Below are positions 62,026 to 64,000 of a stretch of 64,000 nt of DNA, in pieces. Numbering within the stretch: position 1 is the stretch's first letter; every line of letters starts with the position of its first letter. Source of the stretch: JBDTSW01 sp963799815 (GTDB lineage: Bacteria; Actinomycetota; Thermoleophilia; Solirubrobacterales; 70-9); NCBI GenBank assembly GCA_963799815.1, contig CAWCYG010000004.1, positions 868,001-932,000 of the forward strand, given 5' to 3'. The position numbers and the translations under genes are program-made. The notes under the pieces were generated by a model that did no database searches, was not told where the DNA came from, and saw only the letters and a program-made list of their open reading frames with translations.

Positions 62026-63378
62026 CTAGGCCCGCTGCTCTTGCTGGCTCGTCGCGCGCCGCCGGGAGCGCCCGGAGCGGGGCACGAAGTCGATTACGAG
62101 CGGCACTCCCTCCAGGCAGTAGGCCTCTCGGAGCCGGTTCTCGAGGTAGTAGGCCCAGTCCCGGGTGATCAGGCGCCGATCATTTACCTGGATCGCGATT
62201 CGGGGTGGGCTGACCTCCACCTGAGCGGAGTAGTAGAGGCGCAGGCGACGACCTCGGCGCGCGGGTGGCGGCCGATGTGCCACTACGTCCGCGACCAGTC
62301 GGTTGAGCGCGGGCGTCGGGATTCGCTCCGCCCGCCGGTCGGCGAGCATCACCGCGCGGTCGAGCAGCTTCTCGACGTTGCGCGGGGCGGTGGCCGATGA
62401 GGTGATCAGCGGTGGGCGCTGGCGTACGCGCTTCGCAAGCCGGGCGGCAGCATCCTCAAGGTCGGTACCGCCGAGGTCCCATTTGTTGAGCGCGACGAGC
62501 GTCGCGCAACCGGCCCTCATGGCAAGCTCGGCGACCCGCAGGTCCTCGGCGGTGATCCCCTCGGAGGCGTCGCAGACAATGATCGCAACGTCAGCCCGCT
62601 CGGCCGCTCGCTCAGAGCGAAGCTGCGCGTAGTAGTCGATCGTGCCGGCGATCTTGCTGCGCCGTCGCAGCCCTGCCGTGTCAATCAGGCTCACACGGCG
62701 CCCGCGCCAATCCAGCTCGGTGTCGATCGAGTCCCGCGTCGTCCCGGCCGTCTCGGAGACGATCACGCGGTCGGCCCGCAGCATGCGGTTGACCAGTGAT
62801 GACTTGCCGACGTTCGGGCGCCCGATGATCGCGACGCGCACGGGATCCTCCCCATCGGCCCCGGCCTCCGGGATCGCCGACCGGGCGAGCTCGGCCAGCC
62901 GGTCGAGCAGGTCGCCGGTGCCGTGCCCATGGGTCGCCGAGACCGGCATCGGCTCGCCGAATCCAAGCCGGTTGAGCTCCGCGGCCAGCGGCTCGTCCTC
63001 CACGCGGTCGACCTTGTTGGCCACCGCGACGACGGGTAGGTCGGAGCGCCGCAGGATGTCCGCAACCTCGACGTCGCCGGGCCCCAGTCCGGCCCGAACG
63101 TCGACGACCAGGGCCACTGCGTCGGCATCGGCGATCGCCTCGCGCGCCTGCCGTTGAACAGCGCGCGATAGCGAATCTTGGGCGGCGAGATCCACCCCAC
63201 CCGTGTCGATGAGTCGAAACCTGACCCCGTTCCACTCGCACTCGAAGGCCTTGCGGTCTCGCGTCACCCCCGCCTCGCGGTGAACCACCGCCTCGCGGCC
63301 TCCCACCAGCCGGTTGACCAGCGTCGACTTGCCTACGTTGGGGAAGCCCACGACCGCGATCTCGGGCATACGGCTCAT
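62026..63378 (-). CDS. der: Ribosome-associated GTPase Der (EngA)
   Basis: 450 residues with tandem G domains: first GFPNVGKSTLVNRLVGGREA with DTGGVD and NKVD, second GRPNVGKSSLVNRMLRADRV with DTAGLRRRSKI and NKWD, plus a C-terminal KH-like domain (LRLYYSAQVEVSPPRIAIQV, VPLVIDFVPRSGRSRRR). It assists 50S assembly. G1-G4 of both domains are intact. Start ATG 63378 (or 63369), with its first bases overlapping the cmk stop (ATGA), so the two are coupled, the standard cmk-der pair. Confidence 0.95.
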   Translation of the reverse strand: MSRMPEIAVVGFPNVGKSTLVNRLVGGREAVVHREAGVTRDRKAFECEWNGVRFRLIDTGGVDLAAQDSLSRAVQRQAREAIADADAVALVVDVRAGLGPGDVEVADILRRSDLPVVAVANKVDRVEDEPLAAELNRLGFGEPMPVSATHGHGTGDLLDRLAELARSAIPEAGADGEDPVRVAIIGRPNVGKSSLVNRMLRADRVIVSETAGTTRDSIDTELDWRGRRVSLIDTAGLRRRSKIAGTIDYYAQLRSERAAERADVAIIVCDASEGITAEDLRVAELAMRAGCATLVALNKWDLGGTDLEDAAARLAKRVRQRPPLITSSATAPRNVEKLLDRAVMLADRRAERIPTPALNRLVADVVAHRPPPARRGRRLRLYYSAQVEVSPPRIAIQVNDRRLITRDWAYYLENRLREAYCLEGVPLVIDFVPRSGRSRRRATSQQEQRA

Positions 63379-64000
63379 GGCAGCCCTCGCTCCCGCGCGA
63401 CGCGCGCCAGGAGCTCGACGACCGCGTCCGGGTCGAGGTCCGTGGTGTCGACCTCGAGGGCGTCGTCGGCCGGCAACATGGCCCCATGCTGGCGGCCTGA
63501 GTCGCGCTCGTCCCGGGAGTTGATCGCCTCGAGTGCGGCTTGGGCATCCTCGCCGGTCTGCGCAGCCCGGCGGCGTGCGCGCTCTCCCGTTTCCGCCGTC
63601 AGGTAGATCTTGAGGGGCGCGTCGGGGCTGACGACGGTACCGATGTCCCTGCCCTCGGCCACGTAGTCGCCCGAGTCGATCAGCGCCCGCTGCCGCTTGA
63701 GCATCGCCGCCCTCACGCCCGGATGCACCGACCCGCGCGAGGCGGCCTCCGAGATCGAGGGATCGCGGATCTCCGCGGTGACGTCCTCGCCGTCGAGCTC
63801 GACGCGCCCATGGTCGAGGGTGATCGTCAATGCGTCAGCGAGTCTCGAGAGCGTCTCACCATCCCCCGGGTCTATCCCGGCACGCCGCGCCGCGACCGCG
63901 ACACAGCGGTACATGGCTCCCGAGTCGAGGTACGTAATTCCAAGCCGCTCAGCGAGCGCGCGGGCGACCGTGGACTTTCCGGCTCCGGCGGGGCCGTCGA
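63375..64000 (-). CDS. cmk: Cytidylate kinase, 5' end cut by window edge
   Basis: The frame runs off the right edge; about 208 residues are visible. P-loop DGPAGAGKSTVARALAERLG near the cut end, LDSGAMYRCVAVAARRAGID, TAEIRDPSISEAASRGSVHP, DYVAEGRDIGTVVSPDAPLK, IYLTAETGERARRRAAQTGE and the lid RDERDSGRQHGAM. It phosphorylates CMP and dCMP. The family length is 220-230 residues, so only the first few are missing. Coupled to der through ATGA. Upstream neighbours are beyond the window. Confidence 0.95.
   Translation of the reverse strand, partial: DGPAGAGKSTVARALAERLGITYLDSGAMYRCVAVAARRAGIDPGDGETLSRLADALTITLDHGRVELDGEDVTAEIRDPSISEAASRGSVHPGVRAAMLKRQRALIDSGDYVAEGRDIGTVVSPDAPLKIYLTAETGERARRRAAQTGEDAQAALEAINSRDERDSGRQHGAMLPADDALEVDTTDLDPDAVVELLARVARERGLP

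Overview
The window is a GC-rich bacterial chromosome segment. Its informational genes follow actinobacterial order (cmk-der, metK, priA-def-fmt-rsmB-rpe-ribDEBAH, recG-rsmD-coaD, rpmF-plsX-acpP-rnc-smc-ftsY-ffh, rpsP-khpA-trmD-rplS-lepB-rnhB, comM-dprA, xerC, a WhiG/FliA-type sigma factor). Several lineage-specific hypotheticals and the NHL protein with a repeated WGWGV...CQAG module suggest a deep-branching actinobacterium such as class Thermoleophilia. That class assignment is inference from gene order and protein style, not a search result.

Layout. Positions 1-11.9 kb are an accessory region: VOC and SnoaL-like proteins (one frameshifted, one without a normal start codon), two methyltransferase/hydrolase-type enzymes, a LuxR-type regulator with a small partner gene, gene remnants at 5.2-5.5 kb, and a cluster at 7.7-9.9 kb of a DUF892 ferritin-like protein with two paralogous Ser/Lys/Arg-rich proteins. 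A DUF899 gene, a tRNA-Gly(GCC) and a 0.9-kb segment bounded by a 42-nt tRNA-derived direct repeat follow. From 11.9 kb to the right edge nearly everything lies on the minus strand and is housekeeping: RNase HI, an EF-G-like GTPase, sigma factor, XerC, an L,D-transpeptidase, an SDR/acyltransferase pair, IlvD, ThiD, DprA/ComM, RNase HII, signal peptidase, ribosomal proteins, the SRP pathway (Ffh, FtsY), SMC, RNase III, fatty-acid/phospholipid initiation (AcpP, PlsX), CoaD, RecG, a FakA-like protein, the riboflavin operon, fMet processing (Fmt, Def), PriA, MetK, Der and Cmk.

How genes work together. ribD-ribE-ribBA-ribH form a complete riboflavin operon with no room for an FMN riboswitch; instead a perfect 9-bp inverted repeat overlaps the predicted transcription start. 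Ffh and FtsY are adjacent and lie just upstream of the ribosomal/trmD/lepB cluster, so targeting and signal-peptide cleavage are encoded together. PlsX, AcpP and a FakA-like protein point to acyl-phosphate phospholipid chemistry. Many genes lack a Shine-Dalgarno sequence but have a TANNNT hexamer 6-11 nt before the start codon, indicating widespread leaderless transcription.

Most interesting departures: an SMC of only 779 residues with no recognisable hinge domain; an RNase III lacking two of the four canonical metal-ligand acids; an EF-G-like GTPase lacking the switch-II histidine and the NKxD motif; the basic-tail protein cluster at 7.7-9.9 kb; the palindromic operator of the riboflavin operon; the tRNA-Gly half-duplication; and an L19 with an approximately 80-residue acidic tail. 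No CRISPR array, transposase or rRNA gene was seen.
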